Program-made: the position numbers and the translations under genes
NCBI RefSeq assembly: GCF_014641075.1
Contig: NZ_BMHP01000006.1
Span: forward strand, 214,422 to 278,421
Source of the DNA: Paenibacillus nasutitermitis
Lineage (GTDB): Bacteria; Bacillota; Bacilli; Paenibacillales; Paenibacillaceae
DNA: 64,000 nt
Direction of reading: 5' to 3'
The notes under the pieces: generated by a model
The model's database searches: none
The model's input: the letters and a program-made list of their open reading frames with translations, nothing else
Told to the model about the DNA's origin: nothing
Shown: piece by piece, positions 24,368-33,924 of the stretch
Layout of the letters: each line of letters opens with the position of its first letter
Position numbering within the stretch: position 1 is the stretch's first letter

Positions 24368-26420
24368 GGAATTTCAGCTCCTCGAAAATCTGCGAAATAA
24401 AGTCAAACAGCTGGACATTCATTCCAAAGAAGATAAAAATCAGTATCCAGAGGGCGAGAGCGAACAACACGGTCAAAATGATGTTGCGGATGGCCTCTCC
24501 CAGATCGAAATTATGCGTTTCCTTGATGCATACGACAAACAAAAATCCTGTCCAGCCCAGCACCGCTATTTTCATAAATTGGTAAATGGCCGCTTCCCCG
24601 AGTGTAAATCCATTGGATATGATTTCGATGGGTACAGTAAACAGAATATAGGGCAGCATCGCATAGCTGCTTCCGACGACGATGTCGACAAATCGGCCCT
24701 GACCCCGGAATATGGAGCTGACCAGGTAATTGGAGATGACCCACGTTGCGAATGGAACGGCCAACGTTAGCAGCGTAACGGCCAGATCGACATGATTCGT
24801 TTCCCTCGGATTAAAGATAAAGCTGCTAATCATTTTAGAAGCAATCATAACCACATAGAGTAAGACAAGAAGGAGGATGGCCGTTATTAGGGTGCCTTTT
24901 CGTTTAGATCTGAGTTCCGCGAAGCCATCAACCGGATGCTTTAGTATCCGGAGCAGCTGCAGGATTTGTGAGATCCCATTCGCGGACTTGTGAGCCTTGA
25001 ACCAGTATCCGATACGTTTAGCGAAAAGCCGCCTGCATACAAGGTAAAGGACGATGATGAAAGCAATCGCAATCACGATAGGCTTGAAGTAGGTTTGCAT
25101 GAAATTTAAACGGATATGCCAATAGGCCTGGGAATATTCGTTCACCGAGCTTGCAAAGCGGAAGTATTTCTTGGCTTCTTCCCATTCGCCTTTGCTGTAA
25201 TAGGATTTACCGATTCCCTGGTGAGCGCTGTAGTACTTCGTATTCAGATGCAAGACCTCTCTCCAGAGCTGCTCGCTTTCCAGGTATTTTCCGTCTAACG
25301 TCAAATTAACGGCATGGAGCACATGAGCTGCGAATTCAGTCGGACGATAAACAAAAATCGCATTCGCGGTGTTATCCACGACGTATATCTTCTGATTCGA
25401 ATCCACATCGATCGCAACAGGCGCGTTCAATAACCCGAGCTTATGGTAGCCTTCGTCTTTGCGGCCGAAAGCAAAGAGGATATTGCCATCCGCATCGTAT
25501 TGATAGATCACTCCTGCCTGACCGTCAACGGCTGTAATAATGCCGTTACGGTCGACGGCCAAGTCCGTAAAGAACCTCTCCTGGCCTGAAATTAATTGCC
25601 GCTCGCCATACACTTTGTTTCCTAACAAATCGGTACCGGTATAATTGAGTTTCTTCAACTGGCGGGTATCTACCCGCACGCTGCTTGTATAGATCAAGCC
25701 TTGTTCATCCAACGTCACGTTGCTGATTGTTCCAGGAAGCTTGTTCCCCTCCAAAGAAAGCTGCGCCTTGGTGAACAGCTTGCGTTTTAACATATCCATC
25801 AAATTGAAATTCACCTGGTTCATCCCAAAAAATCCGCGGAATTCACCAGTCCCGCTATCCATCAGCATGAGCCCTTGATAACCGCTCAGCAAAGTGAGAT
25901 ACATGACCCCGCGTTTATCCACGACAAGCTTCATCGGCTCAAATCTGAAACCCTCCGGCAAATAGCTGCTATCGGGCTTCTTGTATTCGCGGACGAACGT
26001 CCCGTCGCCGTTGAACAAGGCAATCCGCTTATTTCCCGTATCCGCAACATAGACCTGCCCATCGTCGGTTACGAACACGCCTTCGGGCTTTTTCAATTTT
26101 CCCGGCCCATCTTCATCGCCATATATTTGCGTCAGCTGATATTGATTGTCCAGACGGACAACCCGATTACCTTTGCTTTCCACAACATATAAATTGTCTT
26201 GGTCGTCAATCATCACGTCCTCGGGGCTGTTGAACTTCAGCTCCCCTGACTCAAGACCGATCATTCGTTCGGGAATATAAGCCGCTTGCACAAGAAATTG
26301 CTTGCCCTGGGAATCAAACGAGTAGGTTTCGTAGGGCGGGGCCGCCAGCGCTTGACCCGCCGGCATCAAAGCCAGCCAGCAAATCAAAGATAAACATGCC
26401 CATTTGACGCTTCGAGACAA
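24360..26420 (-). CDS. NHL-repeat / TPR / YIP1-domain membrane protein
   Basis: This protein has 686 residues and starts with TTG behind GGGGGG. A signal peptide (to about residue 26) leads into an extracellular NHL beta-propeller at about 60-345, with repeats such as PEDVMIDDQDNLYVVE and PEGVFVTDDGQVYVAD. A TPR-like pair follows at about 370-425, where paired helices carry GIGKSYYSKGEWEEAKKYF. After one membrane helix, a YIP1-type domain with about five helices occupies 490-686. The propeller suggests ligand or partner binding at the cell surface. Its fixed place between two permease pairs suggests it links, assembles or senses for these transporters. Function is unproven. Confidence 0.85.
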   Translation of the reverse strand: MSRSVKWACLSLICWLALMPAGQALAAPPYETYSFDSQGKQFLVQAAYIPERMIGLESGELKFNSPEDVMIDDQDNLYVVESKGNRVVRLDNQYQLTQIYGDEDGPGKLKKPEGVFVTDDGQVYVADTGNKRIALFNGDGTFVREYKKPDSSYLPEGFRFEPMKLVVDKRGVMYLTLLSGYQGLMLMDSGTGEFRGFFGMNQVNFNLMDMLKRKLFTKAQLSLEGNKLPGTISNVTLDEQGLIYTSSVRVDTRQLKKLNYTGTDLLGNKVYGERQLISGQERFFTDLAVDRNGIITAVDGQAGVIYQYDADGNILFAFGRKDEGYHKLGLLNAPVAIDVDSNQKIYVVDNTANAIFVYRPTEFAAHVLHAVNLTLDGKYLESEQLWREVLHLNTKYYSAHQGIGKSYYSKGEWEEAKKYFRFASSVNEYSQAYWHIRLNFMQTYFKPIVIAIAFIIVLYLVCRRLFAKRIGYWFKAHKSANGISQILQLLRILKHPVDGFAELRSKRKGTLITAILLLVLLYVVMIASKMISSFIFNPRETNHVDLAVTLLTLAVPFATWVISNYLVSSIFRGQGRFVDIVVGSSYAMLPYILFTVPIEIISNGFTLGEAAIYQFMKIAVLGWTGFLFVVCIKETHNFDLGEAIRNIILTVLFALALWILIFIFFGMNVQLFDFISQIFEELKFRV

Positions 26421-26447
26421 ATGAATCCCCCCCTTTCTTTAGCGCAT

Positions 26448-27332
26448 TTATTTAATTCCGGAATGCATCATCGTATCGATGACCTTCCGCTGCAGCAGAA
26501 GGAAGAATACGAGATTCGGGATAAACATCAGCAGCGTTGCCGCAGCCGCAACGCCCTGCCTGGCCACAGAGTTGCCAAGTCCGCTCGTCAGCGTCAGCAC
26601 ATAGAACGGCAGCGTCTTCATCGTTTCGTCTTCAATAAAGAATGTTGACGTTTCCAGGTTGGACCATGCGCCCTGAAACGATAGAATAGCAACCGTAGCA
26701 ACAGCGGGAAGACTAAGGGGAACAATTACGTTCGTTAACAGCCTGAGCTCGTTTGCCCCTTCGAGACGGGCCGCTTCCAGCATCTCATTGGGAATCTGAT
26801 CGATAAATTGCTTCATTAGGAACACGCCTACTGGCATGGCTACGAGCGGCAATACATGCGCCCAATAGGTATCGATTAATCCTAAATTGCTAATGACGAA
26901 ATACCGGGGAATCTGGACGGTTTCCGGCGCGAACATGAGCGAGATGACAATCGTTGAGAACAACAGGTTTTTGCCCGGGAACTTTCCCTTGGATAAAGCA
27001 AATGCGCACAGGATGCTGAATAAGGACGCGACAAGAACCGTCAAAGACGTACTGATGATGTTGTTGAACAAATAACGCGTTACCGGCACGGCAGACGACT
27101 TCGTCGCAAGGATCAAATCGCTGAAGTTTTTAAGCGTCGGATGATCCACCATAAACGTCGGCGGATATTTGAACAGCTCGCTGGCCGGTTTAAACGCATG
27201 ATTGAACAAATAGATGATCGGCAGCATCATGAAAATGGACAGCAGCGTAAGGAACAAAATCAAAAAGACTTGAAATCCTGTCATATTCTTAAGCTTTCTC
27301 CACAATGGGAAGCGCAGCAGCCGCTTAGTCAT
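26448..27332 (-). CDS. Carbohydrate ABC transporter permease (MalG type)
   Basis: This 294-residue permease has six helices and the EAA loop LEAARLEGANELRLLTNVIVP. The start overlaps the stop of the preceding permease gene by four bases, with GGGGAGG upstream. It forms the first importer of the operon with 27329-28255 and the large binding protein at 28261. Confidence 0.94.
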   Translation of the reverse strand: MTKRLLRFPLWRKLKNMTGFQVFLILFLTLLSIFMMLPIIYLFNHAFKPASELFKYPPTFMVDHPTLKNFSDLILATKSSAVPVTRYLFNNIISTSLTVLVASLFSILCAFALSKGKFPGKNLLFSTIVISLMFAPETVQIPRYFVISNLGLIDTYWAHVLPLVAMPVGVFLMKQFIDQIPNEMLEAARLEGANELRLLTNVIVPLSLPAVATVAILSFQGAWSNLETSTFFIEDETMKTLPFYVLTLTSGLGNSVARQGVAAAATLLMFIPNLVFFLLLQRKVIDTMMHSGIK

Positions 27333-28255
27333 CCTTTTGCCTCCCCTTCAGAGCCAAACAATCTCCAGCACAATCGGCTTGTCGCGTAGATGATAATTAA
27401 CAAAACGACAGAGATCGAGGAGGCGTATCCCATTTCATAACGAATGAAGCCATAGTCATCGATATGGTTTATCAATAAGTGCCCCGCATATTGCGGAGTC
27501 GGATTCGCTCCCGTCAGCTCCACGCTGATTGAGCCGGCCCGCAATGTTCCTACTACGGCCATAACCGCGCCGAACAGCATCTGCGGTTTCATCGAAGGAA
27601 TCGTAATGTACCAAATTTCTTGAATTCTTGATTTGATGCCGTCAATTTTCCCCGCTTCATAGAGCGTCTTGTCAACGCTCTGAATGCCCGCAAGCATGGC
27701 CAGGAACCCAACGCCCATACTTGCCCACAGGCTGACGATAATCATGATGTTCATTAAATACTTCGGATCCGTCACCCAAAGCTGCGGTTTTTGAATGATG
27801 CCCAGCTCCAGCAGGAAGCTGTTCATGTACCCTAAGCGGTCTCCGCTGAATATGACGATCCATACGACAGCCATCGCAACCCCTGCGGTCAACGAAGGTG
27901 CATACATCGCAAGCGTATACCAGACTCTCGTCTTTGCAGGCAGCTGCGTGATCAGCCAGGCCAGACCGAAGGCCAGCAAATAACCGATCGGTCCGACAAT
28001 AATCGCAAACTTGAACGTATTCGGGATGGCATGCATCCAGAAGATCAAATCTTGTGTCAATAAATTAATGAAATTTCTAAACCCGATAAATGCAGGAGGC
28101 TCAATCGCATTGAAAGAGGTAAAGGAAAGAACGATTGCAGCAATGGTCGGCAAAAGGATGAACAACAGAAACACGATGCAAAATGGAGCAACGAATGCAT
28201 ACATTAACCAACTGGACCTGATTTCTTGAAAGAGCCGGCCCATTCTCACCCTCAT
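27329..28255 (-). CDS. Carbohydrate ABC transporter permease (MalF type)
   Basis: This permease is about 308 residues long, with six membrane helices and the EAA-like loop YEAGKIDGIKSRIQEIWYITIP. The start is uncertain: ATGs lie at 28285, 28255 and 28243. The first overlaps the upstream gene and lacks a binding site. The last has AGGGTGAG just before it. I list the middle one. It is coupled to the MalG-type gene by a four-base overlap and is the partner of the 998-residue binding protein. Confidence 0.9.
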   Translation of the reverse strand: MRVRMGRLFQEIRSSWLMYAFVAPFCIVFLLFILLPTIAAIVLSFTSFNAIEPPAFIGFRNFINLLTQDLIFWMHAIPNTFKFAIIVGPIGYLLAFGLAWLITQLPAKTRVWYTLAMYAPSLTAGVAMAVVWIVIFSGDRLGYMNSFLLELGIIQKPQLWVTDPKYLMNIMIIVSLWASMGVGFLAMLAGIQSVDKTLYEAGKIDGIKSRIQEIWYITIPSMKPQMLFGAVMAVVGTLRAGSISVELTGANPTPQYAGHLLINHIDDYGFIRYEMGYASSISVVLLIIIYATSRLCWRLFGSEGEAKG

Positions 28256-28260
28256 CGCAA

Positions 28261-31257
28261 TCAATGCTGATCCCTTCCTTCCCATTTTTCATCGAATTGG
28301 GGAACTTGCAGAGGGCGAATCATGTCTCCCTTGTCATCTACAAGACCAAATTCCTGCAGCTTTCTTCGCATTTCCCGATTGATTTCCAGTATCGAGCTCT
28401 CGAGCGACTCCCGATAATTCATATCTCCCAGAACCGTGCGGTTCCATGCGAAATTCAATTCTCGCGGCGTAAAGTAGAACCCCGGTACGATCGGCATTTC
28501 TTTAAACCAGCTCAATTGCTCGAACAACGCTTGCGCATCGGCTTTGGGCCACGGCAAACGTTTCAATGCCTGCACGTTCGCGGTATTCCACCGGAATTCG
28601 GTGCCGTTCAATTGCTCGATATCCGTACCGAACCGGGATTGTACGTCCTCAGATACCCACCATTGGAGAAAATCCCATGACTCCTCCGCCCGTTCGGTAG
28701 TTCGAAAGATCATTCCGGCCTGTACGGCTCCGCCTGCCCATCGTTCTATCTCACCGTCTTTCAGAACGCCTGGAATCGGATAGATTGACCATAAGCCGGC
28801 AATTTCAGGGGCTGCTACAAGCAATTGCAAATACGTATTGTAATCCGATATGCCGATCGGCATATCCCCGTTGCGGAAATGCATATAGAAATTCGGCACC
28901 TCCCTCGGAAAGCCGTACACTTTGAATAGATCCGTCCATTGCTTAAACGCAGCAAAGCCTTCGGGCGTATCCAGGCCTGACTTCATCCCGTCTTTGGAGA
29001 AGAAGTCCGCGCCGTTCTGCAGGACAAAGGGCAAATAATTCGCCGGTGTCGTAAAAAAATCATAGCCTCTTTGCTGCAAATCGGGGAGCAGAGCGTAAAC
29101 TTCCTCCCATGTCTGTGGCGGTTCAATGCCAATGCCTTCGAATAGGTCATTGCGGACGAACATAATATTCGGAGACAATGTTTCCGGCAAGCCGTATTGC
29201 CCTCCGTCATAGCTCAGCTGCAGCCGAAGGCCCGGGCTGAAATCTTCTGCGGCATTGGCGTAGTCAGCAAATTGCCCTAAATCCAGCAGCGCATTGCGCA
29301 TCGCGAAATCGACGATCGTTCCCGGATCGATACTGAGTGCAACGTCCGGCTCCCGTCCGGCAGCGTTGCTCAAAATCAACTGCTGAGGATTCGGCATCAA
29401 ATTAATATTGACCTTTATCCCGGTCTCCTGCGTAAACTGCTCATCGGCCATTTGCTGCATGAGGTTGACATAATCTCTGCCGCGGTTCACCCATACCGTT
29501 ATGGCATCCTCGTCTTCCCGTCCGTAGTAATTGTAATCACCCGAGAAAGTGTCGAAGAAGCCGCTGACCGTATTCCCCAACCGCTGTCTCCAATTCGGGA
29601 TGACACTAGGCAGCTTCGCGTCCGGCTTGGAGACGATGATCAGATCCAGGTCCAGCGGCTGCTCCCGCAGCTCCGTCATGAACGCGGCAAGCGTTTCTTG
29701 AATGGACATCAGCATCTCGGGCCGCTTCGGCAATAAATTCGGATTTTTTTGCAGCTTCTTCAGATCGGATAAGCCAGAGCGGATACCGTCCGAGCCCGAT
29801 ATTTTTTTGCCATATACCTCTTCCAGTCCAGCCAGCTGCTGTTCCAGTTGCTCGATCAGCGACGTATAGCGATCCACGATATCGGGAATATACATCGCCA
29901 GGTTCCAGTCCCGGTTGGCATCACCCATCAACGGATCACGAACGCCCGTCACAAGCCGCACCTCCCGGTTCAATTGTTGAATCTGCGAGACGACCGCCTG
30001 CATGGATGCGATGATGCCTTGCAGCGGGGAATGCGTCGCCTCAAGCCTCAGCGTATGGTTGCCGGCCTTCAGGTTGAAGCGGTAGGGAACTCCGTCCGCA
30101 TCCTCAAGTCCGGTTAATTTCCATTTGCTCGCGTATGGGAAAGGGAAGGCCTGCATTTCGGCAAAGGGCAGCTTCCCGTCTATTGTTACGTTGCGAAATA
30201 CGGAGGCGTCCAGGCGATACGCTTGGGAATATTTCAGATGAATCGTGTATTCGCCGTCCTCCGGCACTTCGAATTGCCACTCCGCCCATTGGCCGCCCCG
30301 CTTCCACCGGTCTCCCCCGACCATGTTGAACGTGATCTTGCCTTTGGACTTTGGAGAAGTCAGGTCATCCATGGAAGAGGTCATCTGCAAAGATGAATCC
30401 GACTTGCTCGACATGCGCTCCGCTTCGATAACGGTATACCAATTGGACGCCTCACCCTTGTTCGCCTCTCCGCCAGAAGGCACATCGGCTCCGGCTATGT
30501 CCCGATAAGCGGCCGCCGGAAGAGGCGCGGTGAATTCCAGCTTCGCCAGAAGAACCGGATCGTATAACGTTTGCACGCGAATAAGGTGGGTGCCCTTACT
30601 CAGCATCCAGCGAAATGCTTCGGCATAGGAAGCGTTCGAATCCACGATTTTTTCCGAAGTCCACGCTCTGATCTCTTCTTGCAAGGATCGAATCTCGTTC
30701 CCCTTCCCATCTTTAGAAAGCGGAAACTGCTTGTCTCTCCACGTTCTGTCCAAGTCGACGGCCGCCGCCTCCTGGAACGGATACTCCCCGTCTATCGTGA
30801 TTCCCATCTGAATGGGCCCGAAGGAACCTGCCAGCGGGTAATACTCCATATTCAGGTTATAAAATCCCGCCTGCTCGACCGTAAATTCATATTCGACCCA
30901 TTCTTTCTCTTCATACAAGCCAATCGCTCCGCTCTTCCCATCCGATTCCGCTTGCCGCTTGTCTTCATCCTTCAGCCGCTGCGGTTGTCCCGAGGCGGAG
31001 GCAAAGCCGTTGGCCTCGATTTCAATAGGCTGGCTCGCCGCGTCCGTGGCCCCTTGCGCTTGCCACCCGGACAAAACACGTTGATAAGAGCTGCCTTCGG
31101 ATAAATCTTCAGATAACAGCGACTCCGCTTTTTCGTCTGATTGTGGATCCGCTTTCAGAACAGTTCCGGCTTCCGAACCGTCAGCCAGGGGAGAGAATGC
31201 CAGCACGATGATCAACAGCAAGGCAACTGCCTTCGGCAAGCTTCGATAGTTCCTCAT
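28261..31257 (-). CDS. Large multidomain extracellular solute-binding protein
   Basis: This protein has 998 residues from the ATG at 31257, with GGAGG six bases upstream; the frame continues back to a TTG that overlaps this site. A signal peptide without a lipobox Cys is followed by two carbohydrate-binding-module-like segments (about 50-250 and 275-430), both with beta-rich phrases such as EEKEWVEYEFTVEQAGFYNL and GGQWAEWQFEVPEDGEYTI. Next come a helical linker and, from about residue 550, a family 1 solute-binding domain (ITVWVNRGRDYVNLMQQMAD, GIGIEPPQTWEEVYALLPDL). Normal binding proteins have 400-550 residues. The fusion could grip long glycans while delivering ends to the permeases encoded downstream. 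Confidence 0.9.
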   Translation of the reverse strand: MRNYRSLPKAVALLLIIVLAFSPLADGSEAGTVLKADPQSDEKAESLLSEDLSEGSSYQRVLSGWQAQGATDAASQPIEIEANGFASASGQPQRLKDEDKRQAESDGKSGAIGLYEEKEWVEYEFTVEQAGFYNLNMEYYPLAGSFGPIQMGITIDGEYPFQEAAAVDLDRTWRDKQFPLSKDGKGNEIRSLQEEIRAWTSEKIVDSNASYAEAFRWMLSKGTHLIRVQTLYDPVLLAKLEFTAPLPAAAYRDIAGADVPSGGEANKGEASNWYTVIEAERMSSKSDSSLQMTSSMDDLTSPKSKGKITFNMVGGDRWKRGGQWAEWQFEVPEDGEYTIHLKYSQAYRLDASVFRNVTIDGKLPFAEMQAFPFPYASKWKLTGLEDADGVPYRFNLKAGNHTLRLEATHSPLQGIIASMQAVVSQIQQLNREVRLVTGVRDPLMGDANRDWNLAMYIPDIVDRYTSLIEQLEQQLAGLEEVYGKKISGSDGIRSGLSDLKKLQKNPNLLPKRPEMLMSIQETLAAFMTELREQPLDLDLIIVSKPDAKLPSVIPNWRQRLGNTVSGFFDTFSGDYNYYGREDEDAITVWVNRGRDYVNLMQQMADEQFTQETGIKVNINLMPNPQQLILSNAAGREPDVALSIDPGTIVDFAMRNALLDLGQFADYANAAEDFSPGLRLQLSYDGGQYGLPETLSPNIMFVRNDLFEGIGIEPPQTWEEVYALLPDLQQRGYDFFTTPANYLPFVLQNGADFFSKDGMKSGLDTPEGFAAFKQWTDLFKVYGFPREVPNFYMHFRNGDMPIGISDYNTYLQLLVAAPEIAGLWSIYPIPGVLKDGEIERWAGGAVQAGMIFRTTERAEESWDFLQWWVSEDVQSRFGTDIEQLNGTEFRWNTANVQALKRLPWPKADAQALFEQLSWFKEMPIVPGFYFTPRELNFAWNRTVLGDMNYRESLESSILEINREMRRKLQEFGLVDDKGDMIRPLQVPQFDEKWEGRDQH

Positions 31258-31284
31258 AATAGCCTCCAAACCCTTCCATTACTT

Positions 31285-32388
31285 TTAACGAACGGCCACT
31301 CCCGTCTCGGGATGAAAAAAATTCATATGTTCAGGTTTGAAGACGATCTCAAGCTCGCTATCGTCACCGAATCTCTCGTGAGAGGTCGCTCTCATCGTGA
31401 ACCGGTAGTCACCCGTCTCCAGATGTACGAAGCGGTCGGCACCGACCAATTCCGTAAACCGAACTTTTGCCTTTACCGCTGAACCCGTTTCCATATCCCG
31501 TTTCTGGACAATATGTTCCGGACGAATGCCCATCACAATGGCGCGATCGATGAAATTGCCGGCTGCCAGCGGTTCGTTCAAATCTTGCGAGATCGGCAAA
31601 GCGAATCGTTTCGTATCAAAAAAACAGCCGGATTTCTTTTCGATAATCTTGCCTGGCAGGAAGTTCATTGGAGGGGAACCGATAAAGCTGGCTACAAATT
31701 GATTCGCAGGTGAGTTGTAAATGTTTTCCGGCGTATCGACTTGTTGAATGATGCCGTCTTTCATGACGCAGATGCGCGTCCCCATCGTCATGGCTTCGAT
31801 CTGGTCATGCGTCACGTAGATGAAAGTCGTCTCCAGCCGGCGATGCAAACCGATAATCTCCTCCCTCATCTGAACGCGAAGCTTGGCATCCAGATTTGAA
31901 AGCGGCTCATCCATCAGAAAGACCTGCGGTTTGCGGACTATCGCTCTGCCAAGCGCGACACGCTGACGCTGTCCCCCAGACAGCGCCGATGGCTTCCGCT
32001 CGAGCAGATGCTCGATTTCAAGCGTACGGGCTGCCGATTTCACCGTTGACTCGATCACGTATTTCTCCACCTTGCGGATCCACATACCGAAAGCCATGTT
32101 CTCGTAAACATCCATATTGGGGTACAAGGCATAGTTTTGGAACACCATCGCAATATCGCGGTTTTTGGGCGGAACATCGTTCACAAGTTTATCGCCGATG
32201 TAGATTCCGCCCTCGGTAACTTGCTCCAGTCCGGCGATCATTCGCAGCGTCGTCGATTTCCCGCAGCCTGAAGGTCCGACGAACACCATAAATTCTTTGT
32301 CTTTGATCTCCAGACTGATCTTCTTAACGGAAAGCTGGTCGCTTTTCTTGTAACGCTTGGATACTTCCTTCAGGATGACCTCCGCCAC
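31285..32388 (-). CDS. MsmX/UgpC-type sugar ABC transporter ATPase
   Basis: This 367-residue ATPase starts with GTG behind TAGGAGGG. It has Walker A GPSGCGKST, the signature LSGGQRQRVALGRAI, Walker B VFLMDEP and a C-terminal TOBE-like regulatory region (from about 240). Members energise CUT1 sugar importers, and one copy often serves several permease pairs. It heads the operon and is the only ATPase within reach of the two permease pairs downstream, so it probably drives both. Confidence 0.95.
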   Translation of the reverse strand: MAEVILKEVSKRYKKSDQLSVKKISLEIKDKEFMVFVGPSGCGKSTTLRMIAGLEQVTEGGIYIGDKLVNDVPPKNRDIAMVFQNYALYPNMDVYENMAFGMWIRKVEKYVIESTVKSAARTLEIEHLLERKPSALSGGQRQRVALGRAIVRKPQVFLMDEPLSNLDAKLRVQMREEIIGLHRRLETTFIYVTHDQIEAMTMGTRICVMKDGIIQQVDTPENIYNSPANQFVASFIGSPPMNFLPGKIIEKKSGCFFDTKRFALPISQDLNEPLAAGNFIDRAIVMGIRPEHIVQKRDMETGSAVKAKVRFTELVGADRFVHLETGDYRFTMRATSHERFGDDSELEIVFKPEHMNFFHPETGVAVR

Positions 32389-32400
32389 ACAAGTTCCCTC

Positions 32401-32592
32401 CTATAAATCAAACATGACCTTCAATGCTGAAATTTGACATCGAGCTCCTTGATACGTCGCGGACTCCGCCCATTCGCCTTGTTCGAAGTCACGCCCCCGT
32501 ATGAGCACCTGATCCTTGTAGGCTTCAACGTAATACCCTTAGCAGCCGTCCAAACCCGCTTCAGGTGAAATTCCATTAACCTGAGCATTCTT
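32401..32592 (-). pseudogene. Remnant of a lost gene, metallophosphoesterase-like C-terminus
   Basis: The gap between the GH5-like gene and the ATPase reads in frame, directly after the GH5 stop, as NGISPEAGLDGC, a stop, then YYVEAYKDQVLIRGRDF and EQGEWAES to a final stop at 32401. The wording resembles the conserved C-terminal strands of calcineurin-like phosphoesterases, but I could not confirm the family. No start or ribosome binding site is associated and an internal stop breaks it. I read it as the tail of a deleted gene. Confidence 0.45.
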
Positions 32593-33732
32593 TCACTCGC
32601 CGCTTGAATCTTCTGTCAATCTTCGATTCCATTCTTCGAGAAGTTTCAATTGATAAGCACGTTCATTACGCCCGGTGACCGTGCATGTCGGCTGCGGTTC
32701 ATAATCGTACACCCACAACGCCGATAACGGAACGTCCGCCTTCTCCAAGGAATGAACCATTTCCGTAAACCGGGCTTTGGCCAATTCATGATCGATGCGG
32801 CCGTCTTCCACCGTCTCACTAACTCCGAACTCCCCGATAAACAGCGGTTTCCCCCGCTCGGATGCCGCTTCCTGCATGAGCTGCATCGACCTGTCCATGT
32901 CTTGCGGCCGGTTGAAACGGTCCCCTTCATACAAATAATAATGCGTGGAAATAACGTCGAATGGATCCGGGTTATCGAGTCCCAGCATGATTTTGAACTG
33001 ATCTTCCGTATCCTGCTCAAATTTGCCGTGCTCCCGCTGGTTCCATTGGCTCGGTCTTGGGATGCTGTTGCCGCTGACGATCATGCGATGGTTGTCATAC
33101 TTTCTTACTTCCTCCGCAAATAGTCGAAGTGCGGTATACACATGGTCGCTCGACAGATCGTCCTGGTCCGATCGTTGCTCGGGAGTCCCCATATGCGGTA
33201 CAACCGGCGGACGATGATCCGGGGCACTCGGAAGGTCTTGCTCCAGGTTGTATTCGTTACCGAATTCCCATCCCCAGATTGCGGGAGACCGCTCATACCG
33301 GCTTACAACCTCGCGGATGTATTCCCGCATGAATCCAATCGTGCGGCTGTTCGGGTCTCCCCAGCTATTGCGGGGCTCTCCGGCCAAATCCGGAACGTTG
33401 GAATGGTACCAGAACAAGGAAGGAATCAACCCGATTCCCGCTTCTTCAGCCGCCTTCACAAAGTCGTCCATTAATGCAAAATAACCAGCCTTATCCTCGA
33501 GATACAACCGGTTGTCGTTGGGCCAATACCCCCCCGCCATGAAGCGGACAAACGGGATCCGGTATGAGGCCAGCTCCTTGAACCCCTGCAGATAAGACCT
33601 ATCGGAAGCATTCGCCAGCCTTCTCGCAAAGGCATTGAAATAGTTGACTCCTACGCCTTTATAGGGTTTGTCGTCCTTCATCAGCCGACCTTCCCGAACG
33701 GATAATCCATAGGTTTTTGACATGCCATTCAT
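32593..33732 (-). CDS. GH5-like endoglycosidase (cellulase/mannanase fold)
   Basis: This is a 379-residue TIM-barrel glycosidase without a signal peptide. Clan A signatures are WGWEFGNEYN (acid/base Glu after Asn-Glu) and PLFIGEFGVSE (nucleophile Glu), with VGVNYFNAF near the start and STHYYLYEG in between. GH5 enzymes of this length cleave beta-linked glucans or mannans; cytoplasmic location suggests action on imported oligosaccharides. AGGGGG lies before the ATG. It is transcribed away from the LacI-type regulator, with palindromes in the shared promoter region. Its stop is followed by a gene remnant. Confidence 0.85.
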   Translation of the reverse strand: MNGMSKTYGLSVREGRLMKDDKPYKGVGVNYFNAFARRLANASDRSYLQGFKELASYRIPFVRFMAGGYWPNDNRLYLEDKAGYFALMDDFVKAAEEAGIGLIPSLFWYHSNVPDLAGEPRNSWGDPNSRTIGFMREYIREVVSRYERSPAIWGWEFGNEYNLEQDLPSAPDHRPPVVPHMGTPEQRSDQDDLSSDHVYTALRLFAEEVRKYDNHRMIVSGNSIPRPSQWNQREHGKFEQDTEDQFKIMLGLDNPDPFDVISTHYYLYEGDRFNRPQDMDRSMQLMQEAASERGKPLFIGEFGVSETVEDGRIDHELAKARFTEMVHSLEKADVPLSALWVYDYEPQPTCTVTGRNERAYQLKLLEEWNRRLTEDSSGE

Positions 33733-33760
33733 GTAAGCGCCCCCTGTTGAAGTAAATATG

Positions 33761-33777
33761 AGTTAATATTATTAACT
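33761..33777. promoter_or_regulatory. AGTTAAT/ATTAACT inverted repeat between GH5 and LacI genes
   Basis: Arms AGTTAAT and ATTAACT flank a three-base centre, and further TTAA-rich half sites (GGTTAAT, AGTTAAT) follow within 45 bases. It lies 28 bases upstream of the GH5 start and in the shared region with the divergent LacI gene. It is a plausible operator, although it differs from the usual CG-centred LacI site. Confidence 0.4.
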
Positions 33778-33924
33778 GACTTTTAATTTGTCAAAGGTTA
33801 ATTTTTAGTTAATTTTTATTTATAATTTGCTAGAAAATGTCCATATCCCATGTTAGAATGAGTTCGATTTTAGAGAATATACCCTATTTGAGGCTTTTCA
33901 CTCTATCAAAACGAGGCGCTGCCA

